Source: Hydractinia symbiolongicarpus (taxonomy: Eukaryota; Cnidaria; Hydrozoa; Anthoathecata; Hydractiniidae). Taken from it: a DNA stretch of 64,000 nt. The translations under genes were made by a program, and so were the position numbers. The stretch covers positions 24,113,001 to 24,177,000 of the forward strand of contig NC_079875.1 in NCBI RefSeq assembly GCF_029227915.1. The letters are read 5' to 3'. Of the stretch, positions 62,601 to 64,000 are shown piece after piece. The stretch's first letter is position 1; the number at the start of each line of letters is the position of its first letter. A model generated the notes under the pieces. That model did not search any database. It was not told the DNA's origin and worked only from the letters and a program-made list of their open reading frames with translations.

Positions 62601-63697
62601 CACACAATGATCATTAAACAATTTGATGGTGTCGGTAAAAAACCTTTAATAAATACCCGCTTTTGTCTTTCGAAATAGCAGAAGTAATATATTTTTATCC
62701 TCTTTGATGCGGCGGGCGCATTCGCGTGTAATTTTAAGGACGGGCAAACGCGTTCATTTTGCAACAGACTAACTACTAGTTATCCTATTAATTAAATTGC
62801 TAATTGTTTTTGTAAGGTGGGGATAAAACGTAACAATAAAAATTACTCACCTGTAAGATTTTCATAATAAAATTAGCAAGTAGCAAATGAGATGTAACAA
62901 AATCCGCTTCGCGCATTACAGGGGCGCATATTGATACAACAAATGACGTTTTAATTCGTAAATTTAGGAAAGGAAGCATAGTGACGAATTTTACCATAAT
63001 TTACAAAAGCCTTGATTCATATCAACTAGTATTTTTACAAGACAGCATTGAGAAGGAAGAAAGTGTCGGCAAACTTCCCTTGATTGAAGGAAAGAGTCAT
63101 TTTTACATTGAAAGCAACGGTATGTAGCGCGTGAATGTGTCTTTTTAAAAAAGTCAAGTTAATAAGAGAGAAATCAAATCTGTTCTCCAACTTTTTATTT
63201 TTTTACTACAAAACATTTTGACAGCCATATTAACTCCATATTCCATACTTCGAATGTTTGGCAAGCCATATTCACATGCATTTTCAAAGAAACGACTCAA
63301 ATTAGTCTTCATATGAGAAAAAGACGGAAAGATGATCAAAAAATAATTTAAGTTCTATTTTAAAATGAAAATAAAAATAATTTTTAATTCAATTAATTTG
63401 AATATCCCTTCCGTGTAGTTCCCCAATATGCACCTACTGGAATCAAACTTAAATCCACGTCGCCAACGTCAATTCAATTATCATGGAATGAAGTTGATAA
63501 TGCAGTTGCATATGTTGTATGTTTTCGCAAGAGGTTACAACTCTCTGAACCATATCAAAGGTATGCAGCTGCGACCTCGCCAGCAATCATATCAAACCTG
63601 GAACCAAGAACGGAGTATGTATTTAGAATACTTGCTTATAACCATAAAGGTAATGGCTTTCCATCCGAACAGATAGCATTTTCTACTCAAGGCAAAG
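44695..63697 (+). CDS. Mucin-like TSR-SEA-FN3 surface or matrix protein (open at both ends)
   Basis: Eleven exons read in phase: 44695-47245, 47989-48744, 49277-49525, 50176-50400, 50504-50647, 59903-60073, 60458-60625, 61630-61736, 62115-62179, 62968-63119 and 63419-63697 (about 1,620 aa). The first begins at an acceptor (GTG, no ATG) and starts with a hydrophobic stretch (IFGLTLIVLLFATT) like a signal peptide, so the start codon is in an unseen exon. Order: Ser/Thr-rich mucin region with 38-aa repeats; second Ser/Thr-rich exon; TSR (EWTPWSDCSRKCARG); Cys-rich module; TSR (GPWSSWSQCSSTC); TSR (EWTAWSKCDKSCNFGTSRRS); TSR (EWTIWSACDQPCNDG); SEA over three exons with KGSIVTNF; FN3 (SIQLSWNEVDNAVAYVV ... 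NLEPRTEYVFRILAYNHKG). The TSR exons and the FN3 exon are phase 1-1. It likely continues past 64000 to more FN3 domains or a membrane segment. Role inferred: adhesion or mucous/matrix layer. Confidence 0.88.
45550..47093 (+). repeat. 114-bp coding tandem repeat (38 aa x 14)
   Basis: Fourteen copies of a 114-bp unit encoding VLFSQNMIDVETSSSQYGS plus NVATKSVTSYDDATLSTQK with substitutions. Units 6-9 and 10-13 share the same order of variants (VLLSQ..., ETSSS..., IMIDVLT, KSSSSWYG), so a four-unit block of 456 bp was duplicated. Every unit keeps frame. Confidence 0.95.
47731..47832 (-). mobile_element. Mini-Helitron-like element, copy 6 (complete, 102 bp)
   Basis: CTAG at 47731 preceded by A, a perfect 8-bp-stem hairpin, then ACAGACAGACGTATACGGG and TTTAATATAGA followed by T. 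It lies in the intron between the two mucin exons. Confidence 0.8.
48976..49235. mobile_element. Relics of mini-Helitron-like elements
   Basis: Diverged pieces: GCGATATATATATAAATAT, ATTTTTCCACCGGTTAATGA and ACTCGT motifs in family order, without intact ends. Intronic. Confidence 0.4.
50759..50931 (+). mobile_element. Mini-Helitron-like element, copy 7 (long variant)
   Basis: Starts TCTCTTTAATAATAGCCGTA after A, contains ATGCGATATATTTTTATCC and ends CCCGTGGATTTTTCCACGGG, CAACGA, CTAG, then T. It follows the third Cys-rich/TSR exon by 111 bases. Confidence 0.8.
50932..51059 (+). mobile_element. Mini-Helitron-like element, copy 8 (3' end lost)
   Basis: Begins TCTCTATAATAATAGCCGTT immediately after the CTAG of copy 7, giving a head-to-tail pair. 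The 3' hairpin is not recognisable. The end is approximate. Confidence 0.55.
51161..51482 (+). pseudogene. C-terminal fragment of a non-LTR retrotransposon reverse transcriptase
   Basis: A 106-codon frame reads GEKKRQYNERVLQIENG, FTPLVFAANGAMAKECKAF and RTKISFSLIRPTLRCIRGSR, the conserved C-terminal block of LINE-type polyproteins from invertebrates (recognised by pattern). No RT core or endonuclease precedes it, so it is a 5'-truncated copy in an intron. Confidence 0.75.
52026..53255 (-). pseudogene. 3' part of a transposon-like gene: FEN1/XPG-like signature + CXC motif, frameshifted
   Basis: Minus-strand pieces in order: VRKFRYIAARQGSNTFNYK; LEYNHEEADTRLILHA; STPDRDVVIMAVASAKDF; MHNIANSLGEVTDALVGFH; LTGCDSVSSFHGKGKK; CFDVMKTKPLYIDFFSTLG; and a tesmin/TSO1-type CKCKESRTNNACGCRKNG with LECSSLCLCGNC, ending in an acidic tail. 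Frame changes occur at an A8 run (about 53263), near 52860 beside a duplicated ATCGCAGTCAAGT, near 52760, and at an A9 run (about 52606). HEEADT ... DRD and GCDS...GKGKK resemble the XPG-I and helix-3-turn-helix blocks of FEN1-type nucleases (inference). Nested in a 9.3-kb intron of the opposite-strand surface-protein gene. Confidence 0.65.
53251..54164 (-). pseudogene. 5' exons of nested gene, copy 1 (adjacent to 3' part)
   Basis: First exon 53843-54164 from MNEREREMENESF to KDKTKNLKFL at a donor (GTATGT). Second exon about 53597-53737 with PPARKSCRISQPTKISE and ECIICEKNIIYKTEK at GTAAGA. Third exon up to about 53490 with GQLKAAAEFKNDERIL and KDCVALEVQYHKPCY. The Cys/His spacing suggests zinc binding (inference). 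The last exon runs into the 3' part only if one base of an A8 run is removed. Confidence 0.6.
54996..55962 (-). pseudogene. 5' exons of nested gene, copy 2 (no 3' part)
   Basis: Same exons as copy 1, with the same protein sequence for the first (55633-55962) and third (to 55268). After QYDC it reads LGVKKVTVHYQHRLSG and stops, because the duplication break lies inside this exon. Cannot encode the nuclease-like part. Confidence 0.6.
56795..57762 (-). pseudogene. 5' exons of nested gene, copy 3 (no 3' part)
   Basis: Same as copy 2 (first exon 57433-57762, third exon to 57067). A SINE replaces about 75 bp upstream of the first exon, so its promoter region differs. Confidence 0.6.
57927..58262 (-). 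mobile_element. tRNA-derived SINE (copy C) inside triplication copy 3
   Basis: Reverse strand: A-box-like TTAGTGGTTACAGC, B-box GGGTTCGATTCC, core GTTAACCCAAGCCATGTGAG, then GTTGTCTAGTAGAGCG and CGTAGCTCAA, ending in a (TC)n tail at 57927-57939. Compared with copies 1 and 2, about 75 bp of flank (from GATCGTCGAAAAAAC to CATCATTTT) are gone. Confidence 0.8.
59270..59348 (+). mobile_element. Possible 3' end of a second Helitron-like family
   Basis: A hairpin formed by CCCCGGTG and CGCCGGGT, then TTTCCGGG and CTAG, directly joined to the TC start of copy 9. The 5' end was not found. Confidence 0.4.
59349..59484 (+). mobile_element. Mini-Helitron-like element, copy 9
   Basis: Starts TCTATATTATAATACCTGTA, contains GTCTGTCTGTCTGTCACGC and ends GGATTTTCCACAGG, CTAACTA, CTAG, followed by T. 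136 bp. Confidence 0.75.
61035..61536. mobile_element. Truncated relative of the piggyBac-type MITE
   Basis: Collinear with the right two thirds of 3525-4293: TTGCATTCTGTTTGAAGTTT, AACATATTTTCCGG, GAGTAATGGCCAATATCAAA, then GGACCGAATAGGGTTAA (TTAA at 61537-61540). The left end is missing. Here the long C run is short (CCCCC), showing run-length change. It sits in the intron before the SEA exons. Confidence 0.8.
62511..62779. mobile_element. Relics of mini-Helitron-like elements
   Basis: One reverse-strand 3' end at 62511 (AGTCGTTATTCCGTAGAAAA, TCCACAGGAACTC) and one forward 3' end at 62740-62779 (GGACGGGCAAACGCG, TAACTACTAGT). Hairpins are decayed. Intronic. Confidence 0.45.
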
Positions 63698-64000
63698 GTA
63701 TGTAAATGTCTATATATGACTGTTGAAACAACAAGCCTGTACTATTAATATTTTTCAATGGCCATGATTAAACAAGAAGATTGTAATTTATAATATTTCG
63801 CCCCTTTTTATTCAATGGAAGTAATTATCTTCATGTTGATTTCACTCATTAAAATCATTCACGCGTTGCATTTTTTATTTCAACTTAAGACACCTGATTG
63901 GTTAAAAGTATTCAAAAATGATTAAGGCGGGAACTTTGTAAACATCTCATCTCCAACGCATTTTTACTTTCTTTTTTAATTTCTGAAAAAACATGATTTA

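Overview
The window looks like nuclear DNA of an invertebrate animal, most likely a cnidarian and perhaps a hydrozoan (inference). It is AT-rich, its genes are cut into many short exons with GT/AG borders, and it carries a Brachyury-type T-box gene, a SKI3/TTC37 orthologue and a mucin-like TSR-SEA-FN3 surface protein. Mobile elements fill much of the rest. No prokaryotic features were seen.

Layout. 1-2.1 kb is a 31-bp minisatellite of about 60 units with a higher-order period. 3.5-4.3 kb is a piggyBac-type MITE with a TTAA target site. 4.43-20.45 kb (minus) is a TTC37/SKI3-like superkiller gene of roughly 48 coding exons; a SINE sits in its last intron and a 44-bp minisatellite carrying splice-site-like motifs sits in another. 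21.79-24.62 kb is a pogo/Tigger-type element with a broken transposase on the minus strand and, on the opposite strand, a HIRAN-like gene with an acidic tail ending in a SUMO-interaction-type motif. 24.8-30.5 kb is mostly anonymous. 30.57-31.28 kb is a TA-flanked MITE. 33.38-36.67 kb (minus) is a five-exon Brachyury-like gene whose exons join in frame to 423 aa. 37-44.7 kb is intergenic, with very short Helitron-like elements, an 18-bp minisatellite and a SINE.

From 44.7 kb to the window end (plus) runs one large gene for a secreted or membrane protein: Ser/Thr-rich region with fourteen 38-aa repeats, thrombospondin type-1 repeats, a Cys-rich module, a SEA domain split over three exons, and a fibronectin III domain. 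It is open at both ends. A 9.3-kb intron holds a nested, opposite-strand, transposon-like gene whose 5' part is triplicated in tandem (1,799-bp period) and whose 3' part is frameshifted. That gene combines a FEN1/XPG-like signature with a tesmin-type CXC motif. The same intron also holds Helitron-like elements, a non-LTR reverse-transcriptase fragment and a SINE.

The three host genes do not form a functional unit. SKI3 acts in cytoplasmic RNA decay, Brachyury in developmental transcription, and the TSR/SEA/FN3 protein at the cell surface or matrix. The most interesting parts are the two-gene pogo element, the mini-Helitron family, the triplicated nuclease-like gene, the modular SINEs and the splice-motif minisatellite.
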